This document shows, piece after piece, positions 1-9,916 of a DNA stretch of 64,000 bases. The position numbers and the translations under genes are program-made. A model generated the notes under the pieces. The model did not search any database. It had not been told where the DNA came from and was given only the letters and a program-made list of their open reading frames with translations. Within the stretch, counting starts at the first letter, position 1; the number at the start of each line of letters is the position of its first letter. Source of the stretch: Agrobacterium leguminum (lineage in GTDB: Bacteria; Pseudomonadota; Alphaproteobacteria; Rhizobiales; Rhizobiaceae); assembly GCF_015704895.1 (NCBI RefSeq), contig NZ_JADQWB010000003.1:310001-374000 (forward strand). The letters are read 5' to 3'.

Positions 1-928
1 GCGCCCGCCGGTAAGCTTCGGCAAGTGTCGGACCCGTCGCCACGCCGCAGGGATTGGCATGTTTGATGATGGCGACTGCCGGCGCATTTTCCGGCAGGAA
101 TTCCGCCACGAGCTCGTAAGCTGCATCGGTGTCATTGATGTTGTTATAGGAAAGCTGCTTGCCCTGAAGCAGCGTCGCGGTTGCAACGCCAGGACGCTTT
201 TCGCCGGTGAGGTAAAAACCAGCGCTCTGGTGCGGGTTTTCGCCATACCGCATCTTTTCCTTCAGCGCGCCACCGATGGCGCGGTAATCCGGCGTTTCGA
301 TCGCAAGCGCCTCGGCGAACCAGTTGGAAATCACCGCATCATAGGCGGCGGTGCGAGCATAAGCCTTGGCGGCAAAACGCTGGCGCAGCGCATAGGAAGT
401 CTGGCCGTCATCGGCCTGCAGGGCCTCAACCAGATCGGGATAGTCAGACGGATCGGTAACCACCGTGACATAGGCGTGGTTCTTGGCGGAAGCGCGGATC
501 ATCGCCGGGCCGCCAATATCGATGTTCTCCACCGTCGTCGGATAATCGCCGCCCTTGGCGCGAACTTCCTCGAAGGGATAGAGATTGATGACCGAAAGAT
601 CGATCGCCTCGATACCGTGCGCCTTCATCGCTTCGACATGTTCCGCATCGTCCCGGATGGCCAGAAGCCCGCCATGGACGTTGGGATGCAGTGTCTTGAC
701 GCGGCCGTCCATGATCTCGGGAAAATTCGTTACGTCGGAGACATCCGTCACAGGCAGGCCTGCTTGGGCAATGGCTTTCGCCGTTCCACCGGTCGACAGA
801 AGCTTGACGCCAAGCTTCGACAGAACCGTCGCCAGCTCGATAATGTCAGTCTTGTCGGACACGGAAAGAAGCGCCGTGCGGATTTTGACCTTATCGGGGG
901 CGGGGATTTTCTTGGACACGACGGCCAT
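1..928 (-). CDS. purH: Bifunctional AICAR transformylase/IMP cyclohydrolase PurH, 3' end outside window
   Basis: PurH does the last two steps of purine synthesis: formylation of AICAR, then ring closure to IMP. The visible 309 residues hold the whole N-terminal cyclohydrolase (MGS-like) domain, with [30 protein letters not shown] and [16 protein letters not shown]. They also hold the beginning of the AICAR transformylase domain, with [20 protein letters not shown] and KHANPCG. The family is usually about 530-540 residues, so about 230 C-terminal residues lie beyond the left edge. The start ATG at 928 opens [11 protein letters not shown]. It is the last gene of the minus-strand run reading away from the origin. 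Identity is certain; only the C-terminus is unseen. Confidence 0.97.
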   Translation of the reverse strand, partial: MAVVSKKIPAPDKVKIRTALLSVSDKTDIIELATVLSKLGVKLLSTGGTAKAIAQAGLPVTDVSDVTNFPEIMDGRVKTLHPNVHGGLLAIRDDAEHVEAMKAHGIEAIDLSVINLYPFEEVRAKGGDYPTTVENIDIGGPAMIRASAKNHAYVTVVTDPSDYPDLVEALQADDGQTSYALRQRFAAKAYARTAAYDAVISNWFAEALAIETPDYRAIGGALKEKMRYGENPHQSAGFYLTGEKRPGVATATLLQGKQLSYNNINDTDAAYELVAEFLPENAPAVAIIKHANPCGVATGPTLAEAYRRA

Positions 929-1080
929 CAGGCATACTCCGTTTAACGGGGAGGACAGGCTGGAATGGGATTGATCCAGCAATTGCCGCCGCGTTAACAC
1001 AGCTTACCGGATTAATAAACAGCGGGGATGCCGAACGGTGAAAACTATGGTGGTTTTTGACCGGCACCGCCGGAAGTTGT

Positions 1081-2748
1081 CTAGGCCTGGCGTTCGATGA
1101 GCCAGCGGATTTCCCGCGTATTTGCGAGATTGAAGGGGAGCTCGATCTGCTGCGACGGGCGCATACCGGATGCATCGGCCATGAAGACATCCTCGGTGAC
1201 GAAAAGCTCGAGCCCGGGTGCGGAAAACAGCCAGACGGTTCCATCCGCTGCCTCCAGATAGACCGACTCCTCATCCCGTTGATGTATCTGAATGTGAGGG
1301 TGAATATGGAAACGTGAAACCGCCGTGACCGACTGCAATTGCGTTTTCGCCGCACTTGCATCGGCCCGAAGCAGATCCCGACCCTTTATCTTGGTACCGG
1401 CCGCATTCAATTCTATTTCCCGCTCATGGTAGCAGCCGAAATTCTGCAAATAACCGTCGTGAGACGCCCAGAGAACGTCATTGCCGTTTGCATCCGTTCC
1501 ACGCCGGCTGTCGACGTGGCTGACGCCTGATACCATGATCGGACCAAGCAGCCGCGAGCGCGACAGTCTGCAGGATGATGTATCCGCAAGCGTGACGGTG
1601 GAATGCGCCGCCGTGGAACGGCTGGCCCGCTGATATTCAGGCGCGGCGTTGCGCGGAAAGCCGGAATTGACGATGAAGCGGTTCTTGCCGCAGGACATTT
1701 CGAAAGACAGGCAACCCGAATGGGCATTGCGCGAAAGCTCCGCCGAGCCGGGATAGCCCGTATCCACGATGATGACCGTATCGTCTGTCGCAAGCCGGTG
1801 ATAGTTCACGTCCGGCAGGACCTTGGAGGGCCGGCCGGCCGTTTCATCATAACGCAGCACGGAAACAAGCTCATTGGCGAGCGTCGCCGTGGCGCCGTTG
1901 AACAGCGCCAGATCGCCGCCCTGATGCCGGAAGAACCGGATCGCCGGGAACATGCGGTCTATCGCCGGCACCAGGCCGGAGGGCAGATCATGGCCGAGAT
2001 TGATATAACTTTGCCGAAGCGGCAGGAGATCAAGCAGCAGGTCCAGCATGACGCGTGGATTGCGGGAAACATGCCCGCCATCGGGCAGAATCTGGCGTTC
2101 CATTTCCTGAGCCAGCTTCATTCCATTCCGCGTGATCCGCGAAAGGCGCGTTGGCATGGCGATGGAAGCCATGGCCAAGGCAATCCTGATCCTCAGCCGC
2201 GCTTCGCCATCGGGCGCGTGTCTGACGATTCTTTCGAGATAACGCACATGAAAGGCGAGGCTTTTCAGGAACCGGCGATAAAAGCCGGCATCGGCCTCGT
2301 ATAAAACCACGGGAGAGTGCGAAAGCCAGGCAATCAGCCTTTGTGCGGCGATTTCCGGCGACCAGGCAGTGCCTGCAAGCCGTTTGCCATGAAGCACCAT
2401 CCATTCCGCAACGATGCGGCGCGCTCGTTTGCAGGCCTCGCTCGATTTATCGGAGCGAATATGCCGTAGCCAACTGAATGCATGCAGCCGTTCTTCAAAG
2501 ACCGCCGAGGGATATTCCACCTGAAATGGCGAAGCTCCGCCGGTTTCGACGACACGCCCGGCCAGCGCGATGCGGCCCCGCAACAGTTCCTCGGCAAAAT
2601 AGGGATCGATGGCTCTGAGATCGGTCGGCGCCGCCACCAGACCATCTGGCGCACGGGTGGCAAATCGCGACATATGCAGGCGCAAAGGGGTGAGGCCGAC
2701 ACACAGATGACGATACGCCATCCGCGACAGAAGACCGGCGGCATTCAT
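1081..2748 (-). CDS. Heparinase II/III family protein
   Basis: A protein of 555 residues resembling the heparinase II/III-like proteins that rhizobia carry between purH and the rRNA methyltransferase gene. The N-terminal half looks like an alpha/alpha toroid, with Trp- and Arg-rich stretches such as WLRHIRSDKSSEACKRARRIVAEWM. The C-terminal half looks like the beta-sheet domain, with YHRLATDDTVIIVDTGYPG and CLSFEMSCGKNRFIVNSG. Family members cleave uronic-acid polysaccharides by beta-elimination, but no substrate can be read here. No signal peptide is visible from ATG 2748. An in-frame TTG at 2772 would add eight residues. It lies 125 bp after rsmB and may share its transcript. Confidence 0.85.
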   Translation of the reverse strand: MNAAGLLSRMAYRHLCVGLTPLRLHMSRFATRAPDGLVAAPTDLRAIDPYFAEELLRGRIALAGRVVETGGASPFQVEYPSAVFEERLHAFSWLRHIRSDKSSEACKRARRIVAEWMVLHGKRLAGTAWSPEIAAQRLIAWLSHSPVVLYEADAGFYRRFLKSLAFHVRYLERIVRHAPDGEARLRIRIALAMASIAMPTRLSRITRNGMKLAQEMERQILPDGGHVSRNPRVMLDLLLDLLPLRQSYINLGHDLPSGLVPAIDRMFPAIRFFRHQGGDLALFNGATATLANELVSVLRYDETAGRPSKVLPDVNYHRLATDDTVIIVDTGYPGSAELSRNAHSGCLSFEMSCGKNRFIVNSGFPRNAAPEYQRASRSTAAHSTVTLADTSSCRLSRSRLLGPIMVSGVSHVDSRRGTDANGNDVLWASHDGYLQNFGCYHEREIELNAAGTKIKGRDLLRADASAAKTQLQSVTAVSRFHIHPHIQIHQRDEESVYLEAADGTVWLFSAPGLELFVTEDVFMADASGMRPSQQIELPFNLANTREIRWLIERQA

Positions 2749-2873
2749 GCTGCCTGCAAAGGACCCTAACAAGCTGTGTTTCCCGTTTCACATGTTTTGT
2801 TTTTATCAGTGAACCGCGACGACCGGAACGTTTTCGATAAATATCTAATGATTCGCGAAAGCTTGGCTTTTTT

Positions 2874-4265
2874 CTACTTCTTACGCAAGACACTGCTAAA
2901 AAACCCATCGACGCCGCCGAACATGTCCGGTGTCGTGCGAAGATCGCCATTGGGGCTGATGGCCGCTTCCATTCCGGGCCAATCCTCGCGGCGGACGGCA
3001 ACACGCTCCACGCCGGGATTTTCCGCCAGAACCTCGGCAATCATCGCTTCCCCTTCGGAAGGATCGAGCGAGCAATTGGAGAAGACCACGAGACCGCCGG
3101 GGCCAACAAGGGTCAGCGCATGCCGCAGCATCTGGCCCTGAAGGGCAGCGAGTTTGGCAATGTCGTTCTCATCCTTGGTCCAGCAGACATCGGGATGTTT
3201 GCGAAGTGTCCCGGTGGAAGAACAGGGGGCATCGAGGAGGACCGCGTCAAAGAGCTGTTCCGGCTGGTACTTCAGCATATTGGCCTCCACCGTTTCGGCA
3301 CGGAGGCCTAGCCGGTCGAGATTTTCCCTGAGACGACGAAGACGGTTGCCGGACTGATCCAGCGCCGTCACATTGGCGCCCGCCAGTGCAAGCTGCGCGG
3401 TCTTGCCGCCAGGAGCAGCACAGAGATCTGCGACACGTTTGCCCGCGATGTCGCCCATAAGCCGAACCGGCATGCTGGCGGCGAGATCCTGCACCCACCA
3501 CGCACCTTCAGCGAAGCCTTCGAGCGATGGGATCTGCCCTTCGAATTCACCCAGGCGCACACTGCCATTCGGCATGAGCGTACCACCCAGTTTTTCCGCC
3601 CAGAGAGCAGGATCAGCCTTTATCGTTAGATCAATCGAGGAGGGTGTCAGCTGCGCCTCCGAAATCCTTTGCGCAACCTCATTGCCGTAAGCGGAAACAA
3701 GCCGTGCGTGGAACCAGTCCGGCAGTACGGGAACCTCAGCGACGGCCTTTTCGATATCCGCTTTTTCACGACCGAGCCGTCGGAGAACAGCATTCACCAG
3801 CTTGACGAAACGCCGGTTGCGCGGATCGCGGTGAGCCTGTTCCACCGCGAGATCGACAGCGGAATGATCCGGCACATCCAGGTAAAGCATCTGCGCCGCA
3901 CCGACGACAAGAACGTGATGCAGCGATCGCGCGCCCTGCGGCAGCGGCCCATCAAGCAGCATCGACAATGCCGATTCAATCCGGGGGAGGTGGCGAAGCG
4001 CGCTGTTGACGATGGCTCTCACCAGCGCCCGGTCCGCAAGCGACAGGGCTCGATAGACGGGATTGCCGTTTTCGCTATCGAGCATCCCATCCAGCGAGGT
4101 CTTCTTTTCCAGAACGGCGGCGAGAATGCGGGTGGCGGCGATGCGCGCGGCGAGACCCGGCTTATCCTGGAAAGACGAAGGGCCGTCTTCACGGCCCCTC
4201 CCATTTGCCGGTCTCGGTTTTCTGGACCGCGCCGGCTTATTCTGAATATCGGATGTCAAGACCAC
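2874..4265 (-). CDS. rsmB: RsmB/Sun-family 16S rRNA (cytosine-C5) methyltransferase
   Basis: Predicted SAM-dependent m5C methyltransferase for 16S rRNA, 463 residues. A lysine/arginine-rich N-terminal tail leads into a NusB-like domain ([20 protein letters not shown] onward). The Rossmann methyltransferase domain follows, with [14 protein letters not shown] (SAM site), [10 protein letters not shown] (motif IV with the PC pair) and [12 protein letters not shown] (motif VI cysteine). The second cysteine fits the family's two-cysteine mechanism. The GTG start at 4265 is preceded by AAGGGG. Its first codons overlap the htpX stop (4256-4265), so translation is probably coupled to htpX. Other Sun-family members also act on rRNA, so the exact modified base is by analogy. 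Confidence 0.9.
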   Translation of the reverse strand: MVLTSDIQNKPARSRKPRPANGRGREDGPSSFQDKPGLAARIAATRILAAVLEKKTSLDGMLDSENGNPVYRALSLADRALVRAIVNSALRHLPRIESALSMLLDGPLPQGARSLHHVLVVGAAQMLYLDVPDHSAVDLAVEQAHRDPRNRRFVKLVNAVLRRLGREKADIEKAVAEVPVLPDWFHARLVSAYGNEVAQRISEAQLTPSSIDLTIKADPALWAEKLGGTLMPNGSVRLGEFEGQIPSLEGFAEGAWWVQDLAASMPVRLMGDIAGKRVADLCAAPGGKTAQLALAGANVTALDQSGNRLRRLRENLDRLGLRAETVEANMLKYQPEQLFDAVLLDAPCSSTGTLRKHPDVCWTKDENDIAKLAALQGQMLRHALTLVGPGGLVVFSNCSLDPSEGEAMIAEVLAENPGVERVAVRREDWPGMEAAISPNGDLRTTPDMFGGVDGFFSSVLRKK

Positions 4266-5221
4266 GGCCCCTTGCGCTCGTTTTCATTGCCTCGCCCCCA
4301 GCCTGTTTTGGGAACGGAGCCTGATTTGCGCAGAGGTCTATCACCCGATGGCGGCGGCGTCGATCCTTGCGGGGAAAACTCCTGCGCCATGGCGTGCAGC
4401 GCCGCCACGCGGTTTTCCGTATTCGGATGCGTGGAGAAGAGATTGTCCATGCGCTCACCGGAAAGCGGATTGATGATGAACATATGCGCCGTTGCCGGGT
4501 TACGCTCGGCATCGTCATTGTGGATGCGCTGCGCCATGCCCGAAATCTTCTGCAACGCGGAAGCAAGCCAGAGCGGGTTGCCGCAGATTTCCGCGCCGCG
4601 CCGGTCGGCGGAATATTCCCGTGTGCGGCTGATCGCCATCTGCACCAGCATCGCTGCCAGCGGTGCCACGATCATCGCGACCAGCACGCCGATAAAGCCG
4701 AGCGGGTTATTGTTGTTCTCCCGGTTACCGCCGAAGAAGAAGGCAAAATTGCCGAGCATGGAGATAGCGCCCGCCAGCGTGGCGGTGATCGTCATGGTCA
4801 GCGTATCCCGGTTCTGCACATGCGCAAGCTCATGCGCCATGACACCGGCCACTTCCTCGGGCGTCAAACGCTCCAGCAGTCCTGTCGAAGCGGCAACAGC
4901 GGCGTTCTGCGGATTCCGGCCGGTCGCGAAGGCATTGGGTTGCGGGCTATCGTAAATATAGACCTTCGGCATCGGCAGACCGGCATTCTGCGACAGGTCG
5001 CGGATCATGTGAAAAAATTCGGGCGCATTCGCCTCGTCGATCTCCCGCGCATGATAGGCGGAGAGAACCATCTTGTCAGAGTTCCAGTAGGAAAAAATAT
5101 TCATACCAGCCGCGATGACCAGAGCGATCATCATGCCGCCCTTGCCGCCGATCAGAAAACCGACACCCATGAACAATGCGGTCATGAAGGCCAGAAGCAT
5201 TGCCGTGCGCATCATGTTCAT
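4256..5221 (-). CDS. htpX: Membrane zinc metalloprotease HtpX
   Basis: HtpX is an inner-membrane M48 protease that degrades misfolded membrane proteins. The protein has 321 residues. Hydrophobic segments at about 5-25 and 29-46 form the N-terminal anchor. The zinc motif [11 protein letters not shown] lies at 130-140, with His130, Glu131 and His134. A second hydrophobic pair follows at about 145-195, and [12 protein letters not shown] supplies the third zinc-ligand region. The C-terminal tail is long, basic and proline-rich. ATG 5221 is preceded by AAGGAGAG. The 3' end overlaps the rsmB start. Nothing is unusual for a rhizobial HtpX. Confidence 0.95.
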   Translation of the reverse strand: MNMMRTAMLLAFMTALFMGVGFLIGGKGGMMIALVIAAGMNIFSYWNSDKMVLSAYHAREIDEANAPEFFHMIRDLSQNAGLPMPKVYIYDSPQPNAFATGRNPQNAAVAASTGLLERLTPEEVAGVMAHELAHVQNRDTLTMTITATLAGAISMLGNFAFFFGGNRENNNNPLGFIGVLVAMIVAPLAAMLVQMAISRTREYSADRRGAEICGNPLWLASALQKISGMAQRIHNDDAERNPATAHMFIINPLSGERMDNLFSTHPNTENRVAALHAMAQEFSPQGSTPPPSGDRPLRKSGSVPKTGWGRGNENERKGPWS

Positions 5222-5337
5222 CCGTTAAACTCTCCTTGTCACTCACCGGGAATATTCCGGGGTTTATAAAGCCCCTCGGATTATATAATCTGGTAAGCGG
5301 CAAACGTATTTCAATATCCCGTCATAGGGAGGATTTC

Positions 5338-5550
5338 ATGCAGAATGCGGATAATGACAACGCCACAGCCAGTGGCGCGGAAAGTGTAAAGCGACTTTCG
5401 CCGGCGGCGCAACGAGCGTTGAAAGAAGCGGAAGAACGGCGCAGGCAACAGGCCGATCTCCAGTTGCCGCCGGAAACCGGCGGCCGCGGTGGCGCGGAAC
5501 CCGTGCGTTTCGGCGATTACGAAATAAAAGGCCGGGCCATCGACTTTTGA
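5338..5550 (+). CDS. DUF1674 protein, SDHAF4-like succinate dehydrogenase assembly factor
   Basis: A 70-residue protein with the DUF1674 signature at its C-terminus: LPPETGGRGGAEPVRFGDYE followed by KGRAIDF. This matches the conserved tail of mitochondrial SDHAF4/Sdh8, which shields flavinated succinate dehydrogenase subunit A before it joins subunit B. The N-terminal half is a charged helix (SPAAQRALKEAEERRRQQAD). ATG 5338 is chosen because AGGGAGG lies just upstream; an in-frame start at 5200 would add 46 residues without the domain and would run into the htpX promoter region. It is a lone plus-strand gene, closed by the hairpin that follows. The SDH role is known for eukaryotic homologues and inferred here. 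Confidence 0.85.
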   Translation: MQNADNDNATASGAESVKRLSPAAQRALKEAEERRRQQADLQLPPETGGRGGAEPVRFGDYEIKGRAIDF

Positions 5551-5562
5551 ACGCCGTAAATA

Positions 5563-5589
5563 AAAATACCCGCCAAAGGCGGGTATTTT
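5563..5589. terminator. Bidirectional intrinsic terminator between the SDHAF4-like gene and parB
   Basis: A 12-bp perfect stem, AAAATACCCGCC / GGCGGGTATTTT, with an AAA loop and A/T tracts on both sides. It can end both the small plus-strand gene and the minus-strand parAB transcript. Confidence 0.85.
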
Positions 5590-5611
5590 ATATTTTAAAA
5601 CAAATAGTTAC

Positions 5612-6493
5612 TTATTTCTGCTCCAGAAGCCGGCATACCGCTTCAAGCTGTTCCAATGTCCGATAACCGATACGGATTTGCCCCGATCCGCCCTTGTGGC
5701 TGATCTTCACATCCAGCCCGAGAGCATCGGACAGGCTGCGTTCGAGCGCGATCGTATCGGAATCCTTTTCCGCCGCAGGTCGCTTCTCCGCAACATCGCC
5801 CTGCGATTTGATATCGTTCTGCGCCAGGCGCTCGGCATCACGCACCGAAAGTCCCTTGGATACGATTGTTTTCGCGAGCGTCGCCGGATCGGAAGTGGAA
5901 ACAAGTGCGCGGGCATGACCTGCAGAGAGCGAACCATCCGCCAGCATATCCCGTACCGGATCGGGAAGCTTCAAAAGCCGCAGACTGTTGGCAACGTGGC
6001 TTCGGCTCTTGCCGATGATTTCGCCGAGATCATTTTGCGTATAGCCGTGTTCGGCGATCAGCTGCTCATACCCCATCGCCTCTTCGAGCGGATTGAGGTC
6101 GGAACGCTGTACGTTTTCGACAATCGCCAGTTCCAGCGCCGTGCGATCATCCACATCGCGAACGATGACGGGAACATCGGTAAAGCCCGCCAGCTGCGCC
6201 GCACGCCAGCGACGCTCACCGGCGATAATCTCGTAGCGGTTGACTCCAACCGTTCTTACGACCACAGGCTGAACAATTCCATGCTGACGAATGGAGGCAG
6301 CAAGATCCCGCAGCTCATTCTCATCGAAATGACGCCGCGGGTTTCTCTGGCTGCGAGCGATGAATTCGATGGGAATGGTACGATCGGCGTTAACAGCGCG
6401 CTGGGGCTCACCCACCGGCACAGGCTGGTCCATTTCTCCGATCAATGCGGCAAGACCGCGCCCCAGCCGACGCTTGGAAAGATCATCACTCAT
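5612..6493 (-). CDS. parB: Chromosome-partitioning protein ParB
   Basis: ParB is a CTP-dependent clamp that loads at parS and forms the centromere complex moved by ParA. The protein has 293 residues. The N-terminal CTP-binding domain shows NPRRHF (51-56), GERRWR (92-97) and ENVQR (126-130). The parS-reading helix-turn-helix follows at about 151-176 (TQNDLGEIIGKSRSHVANSL). The C-terminus is a short dimerisation domain. The N-terminal RRLGRGLAALIG resembles the usual ParA-contacting tail. It lies 30 bp downstream of parA, and sites for it are listed at 7920, 9901, 16219, 25101 and 28975. Confidence 0.97.
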   Translation of the reverse strand: MSDDLSKRRLGRGLAALIGEMDQPVPVGEPQRAVNADRTIPIEFIARSQRNPRRHFDENELRDLAASIRQHGIVQPVVVRTVGVNRYEIIAGERRWRAAQLAGFTDVPVIVRDVDDRTALELAIVENVQRSDLNPLEEAMGYEQLIAEHGYTQNDLGEIIGKSRSHVANSLRLLKLPDPVRDMLADGSLSAGHARALVSTSDPATLAKTIVSKGLSVRDAERLAQNDIKSQGDVAEKRPAAEKDSDTIALERSLSDALGLDVKISHKGGSGQIRIGYRTLEQLEAVCRLLEQK

Positions 6494-6523
6494 AAGATAT
6501 TACTCCATACATTCCGGCAAACG

Positions 6524-7318
6524 TCAGGCGGCTTTACGCAGACGCTCTCTCTGAATCACTTCGGACGCCAGCTGCAGATAGGCCTGGCTGCCGGCACATT
6601 TCAGATCATAGAGAATTGCCGGTTTACCATAGGACGGCGCTTCGGAAACACGCACATTGCGTGGAATGAGCGTGTGGTAAACCTTTTCGCCCAGATGCGA
6701 GCGCACATCGGAAACCACCTGTTGTGCAAGATTATTTCGCGCATCGAACATCGTAAGAACGATGCCCTGTATATCAAGCTGCGGGTTCACCGACCCACGA
6801 ATCTGACTGACCGTATCCAGCAACTGGCTAAGGCCCTCCAGTGCAAAGAACTCGCATTGCAGCGGCACGAGCACGGAATGTGCGGCCGTCATGGCATTCA
6901 TGGTCAAAAGATTGAAAGAAGGAGGGCAGTCGACGAGAATATAGGAGTAGCCTCTGGCTTCCTGTGTCTCCATGGCCGCACGCAGCAGGAAAACGCGGTT
7001 GGAAACATTCGCGACCTGCATTTCGAAACCGAGCAAATCCATCGTGGAGGGTACGATATCGAGATTGGGAACAGCAGTGGGAACAGCGACTTCCGCGACA
7101 CCATGATCTCCCACCAGAAGATCATAGGACGAAAGCTTGCGCTCCTTGCGGTCAATTCCAAGCCCGGTACTCGCATTACCCTGCGGGTCCAGATCCACGA
7201 TCAGCACGCGTTCACCAATAGCCGCCAGCGCGGTAGCCAGATTGATGGCGGTTGTTGTTTTACCAACGCCGCCCTTTTGGTTTGCAACTGCGATAATCCG
7301 GTTTTTTTCAAAAGTCAT
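6524..7318 (-). CDS. parA: Chromosome-partitioning ATPase ParA
   Basis: ParA/Soj-type Walker ATPase that binds nucleoid DNA as an ATP dimer and is pulled apart by ParB at the origin. The 264 residues contain the deviant Walker A box KGGVGKTT (15-22), the Walker A' region LIVDLDPQGNASTGLG and the Walker B region LVDCPPSFNLLT. It lacks the long N-terminal DNA-binding extension of plasmid RepA/ParA proteins, which places it with chromosomal ParA. It sits 19 bp after rsmG, so rsmG-parA-parB are probably one transcript. Confidence 0.97.
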   Translation of the reverse strand: MTFEKNRIIAVANQKGGVGKTTTAINLATALAAIGERVLIVDLDPQGNASTGLGIDRKERKLSSYDLLVGDHGVAEVAVPTAVPNLDIVPSTMDLLGFEMQVANVSNRVFLLRAAMETQEARGYSYILVDCPPSFNLLTMNAMTAAHSVLVPLQCEFFALEGLSQLLDTVSQIRGSVNPQLDIQGIVLTMFDARNNLAQQVVSDVRSHLGEKVYHTLIPRNVRVSEAPSYGKPAILYDLKCAGSQAYLQLASEVIQRERLRKAA

Positions 7319-7337
7319 GCCGCACCTGGCCAGCTCA

Positions 7338-7955
7338 TCAGCGCCTCAAAGCGAGGTTGCTGATTTCAAGAACAACAGAATCTGCCTCAATGGCACTCTG
7401 ATGTTTTACCAGACCAAACTCCCAGCGACCATGTGCTTTCTGCACTTCAGAATCATAATCCCGGCCTTTATTAAAATAGGCCTTGAGATTTGGATTATTC
7501 TGCGCCCAGGGATGAATATAATCGAAAAGCAAATCCAGTTCGGCGAGTGCGCGCGCTGAAACAGCGTCGCAATTTTTGATGATTTCCGATGCTGTCTCGA
7601 TCCTGACAGGGTGGACTGCACCTCTTGCACCGGTTTCCTTCAGTGCAATCCGCAAGAATGCAGCCTTTTTATTGTTGCTTTCGACCAGATCAACCCAGCC
7701 GTCGCTAAGCTCCGCCAGAAAAATCGCGGTGACAACACCGGGGAATCCGCCGCCGCTTCCAAGATCAATCCACTTTTTTGGCTGAGGAGAGAGTTGGAAT
7801 ATTTGCGCGCTGTCGGCCACATGCCGGTTCCAAAGCTCGGCGAGAGTGGAAGGCGCTACCAGATTTGTGGTTCTGTTCCACTTCTTAAAAAGCTCGACAA
7901 AATGTTCGAGCCTTTCCTGTGTTTCACGTGAAACACTCTGGCCGTTTATCTTCAT
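7338..7955 (-). CDS. rsmG: 16S rRNA (guanine-N7)-methyltransferase RsmG (GidB)
   Basis: RsmG methylates N7 of G527 (E. coli numbering) in 16S rRNA with SAM. The 205 residues include the SAM-binding motif [17 protein letters not shown] and the following [14 protein letters not shown] strand, as in GidB proteins. The N-terminus reads [19 protein letters not shown], where the VSRET codons are made by a perfect parS site (7920-7935). It lies between mnmG (11 bp upstream) and parA in the conserved gid-par cluster. Confidence 0.96.
   Translation of the reverse strand: MKINGQSVSRETQERLEHFVELFKKWNRTTNLVAPSTLAELWNRHVADSAQIFQLSPQPKKWIDLGSGGGFPGVVTAIFLAELSDGWVDLVESNNKKAAFLRIALKETGARGAVHPVRIETASEIIKNCDAVSARALAELDLLFDYIHPWAQNNPNLKAYFNKGRDYDSEVQKAHGRWEFGLVKHQSAIEADSVVLEISNLALRR
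7920..7935. promoter_or_regulatory. parS site, perfect 16-bp palindrome
   Basis: TGTTTCACGTGAAACA, the full consensus ParB loading site. It lies inside the rsmG coding sequence near its 5' end, about 6.6 kb from oriC and 1.4 kb from parB. Confidence 0.95.
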
Positions 7956-7966
7956 AGTCCGACTCG

Positions 7967-9850
7967 CTATTGGTGCATGCGTAATTTTTCACTTCGCGTT
8001 GCAGAATCCTTCCGCAGAAGTGCGAGCAGCAGCGATATCGCAGCCGGCGTCATGCCGTCAACACGAGCGGCCTGCGCAATATTCTCAGGACGAGCTTTTT
8101 CCAGCTTTTGTTTAAGCTCGTTGGAGAGACCGGACAGGCACCTGAAATCAAAGTCATCGGGGATTTTTCTGTCTTCGTCCCGTTTGATATCGACGATATC
8201 AGCGCTCTGCCTCTGCATATAGACCGCATAACTCGCCTCGATCTGCAAAACCTCGGCCACTTTCCCGTCAAGGGCAGCCAACTCCGGCCAATGTTCGGCA
8301 AGGACTTCGAGAGTCATATCCGGATAGGCCAGCAATTCATAAACGGACCGGCGTTGACCGTCCTGATTAAGTTTCAACCCCTGCTTCGCCGCCTGGGATG
8401 GGCTGATGGAAATCGCCTTCATCAGCTCTCGACCGCGATCTAGATCGGAAACGAAATTTGCGAAGCGTTCCTGCCGCGCGCGGCCGACAATGCCAGCCAT
8501 CTGACCGACTGGCGTAAGCCGCAAATCGGCATTGTCCACACGCAGAGAAAGGCGATACTCCGCTCTGGACGTGAACATGCGGTAGGGCTCGCTGACACCC
8601 TTCGATGTCAAATCATCAATCATGACGCCGATATAAGACTCGGTTCGACTAAAATAGACTGGATCGGCATTGCCCGCATAAAGCGAGGCATTCAGCCCGG
8701 CAACAAGACCCTGAGCGCCCGCTTCTTCATAACCCGTCGTGCCATTGATCTGCCCGGCCAGAAACAATCCCGGAATTTTGCGGCATTCCAGCGACGGCTT
8801 CAGCTCGCGCGGATCGACATAGTCATATTCGATCGCGTAGCCCGGCTGCAGGATCGTCACCTGTTCAAGGCCGGGTATCGTTCGGATAAATTGCTCCTGA
8901 ACGAAAGCGGGAAGGGACGTCGATATGCCATTTGGGTAAATGGTGTGATCGTCAAGACCTTCCGGCTCGAGAAATATCTGATGACCGTCCCGTTCACCGA
9001 AACGGGTGATCTTATCCTCAATTGACGGGCAATAACGCGGACCGACCCCTTCGATCTGTCCCGAATACATGGCCGACAGATGAATATTGTCCTGAATGAT
9101 CTTATGCCCAGCCGGAGTGGTACGAGTTACACCACATTCTATTTGCGGATTGAGAATACGATCCGTCATGAAGGAAAAGGGGACAGGATCCTCATCGGCA
9201 GCCTGCCGATCCACCGCATTCCAGTCAATCGTGCGTCCGTCCAGTCGGGCAGGGGTGCCGGTTTTCAGGCGCCCCATAACGAGACCCAGCCGCGAGAGCG
9301 TGTCCGAGAGGCCAACAGACGGCATTTCTCCCACGCGTCCCGCCGGAATCTTTTCGGAACCGATATGAATAAGACCGCGCAGGAAGGTGCCGCTCGTCAG
9401 CACGACCGCGCCACAAGGAATCCGGCTACCGTTCTTCATGATAACGGCTGCGACGCGACCATCTGCCATCTCAATATCGAAAGCATCGCCTTCAATGATG
9501 GTCAGGTTTTCAATCGTATCGATCTCGCGTTGCATGGCTTCGCGATAAAGCCGCCGATCGGCTTGAGTACGCGGACCACGCACGGCCGGCCCCTTTTTAC
9601 GGTTGAGCATGCGGAATTGGATGCCCGCTGCATCGGCAACCCGACCCATCAAGCCATCCAGCGCATCGATCTCACGAACGAGGTGTCCCTTGCCCAGACC
9701 GCCGATGGCGGGGTTGCAGGACATGACGCCAATCGTCTCTCGCTTATGGGTAACAAGGGCAGTTTTTGCACCATGCCTTGCAGCGGCAGCCGCGGCTTCG
9801 CTGCCCGCGTGGCCACCGCCAATAACAATGACATCGAATGACTGGTGCAT
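7967..9850 (-). CDS. mnmG: tRNA uridine 5-carboxymethylaminomethyl modification protein MnmG (GidA)
   Basis: FAD-dependent partner of MnmE in making cmnm5U at the tRNA wobble position. The 627 residues begin with the dinucleotide fold [17 protein letters not shown]. Next come the invariant [20 protein letters not shown] and [20 protein letters not shown] segments. A further FAD contact is the [17 protein letters not shown] region, followed by the helical C-terminus ([10 protein letters not shown] end). Its length matches the family. It follows mnmE by 63 bp on the same strand, and a parS copy sits in that gap. Confidence 0.97.
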   Translation of the reverse strand: MHQSFDVIVIGGGHAGSEAAAAAARHGAKTALVTHKRETIGVMSCNPAIGGLGKGHLVREIDALDGLMGRVADAAGIQFRMLNRKKGPAVRGPRTQADRRLYREAMQREIDTIENLTIIEGDAFDIEMADGRVAAVIMKNGSRIPCGAVVLTSGTFLRGLIHIGSEKIPAGRVGEMPSVGLSDTLSRLGLVMGRLKTGTPARLDGRTIDWNAVDRQAADEDPVPFSFMTDRILNPQIECGVTRTTPAGHKIIQDNIHLSAMYSGQIEGVGPRYCPSIEDKITRFGERDGHQIFLEPEGLDDHTIYPNGISTSLPAFVQEQFIRTIPGLEQVTILQPGYAIEYDYVDPRELKPSLECRKIPGLFLAGQINGTTGYEEAGAQGLVAGLNASLYAGNADPVYFSRTESYIGVMIDDLTSKGVSEPYRMFTSRAEYRLSLRVDNADLRLTPVGQMAGIVGRARQERFANFVSDLDRGRELMKAISISPSQAAKQGLKLNQDGQRRSVYELLAYPDMTLEVLAEHWPELAALDGKVAEVLQIEASYAVYMQRQSADIVDIKRDEDRKIPDDFDFRCLSGLSNELKQKLEKARPENIAQAARVDGMTPAAISLLLALLRKDSATRSEKLRMHQ

Positions 9851-9900
9851 ATCCTTGCGCCCTGTTCTATAAGCATCGACATCGCCGCCTCGGCCGTCGA

Positions 9901-9916
9901 TGTTTCACGTGAATCA
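9901..9916. promoter_or_regulatory. parS-like site, one mismatch
   Basis: TGTTTCACGTGAATCA differs from consensus at one base and keeps the TTCACGTGAA core. Its last three bases are the complement of the mnmE stop codon (9914-9916). Confidence 0.88.

Noticed and set aside
5200-5337. Earlier in-frame start for the SDHAF4-like gene
   Set aside because: It has no ribosome site or domain match, and would overlap the htpX start; AGGGAGG before 5338 decides.
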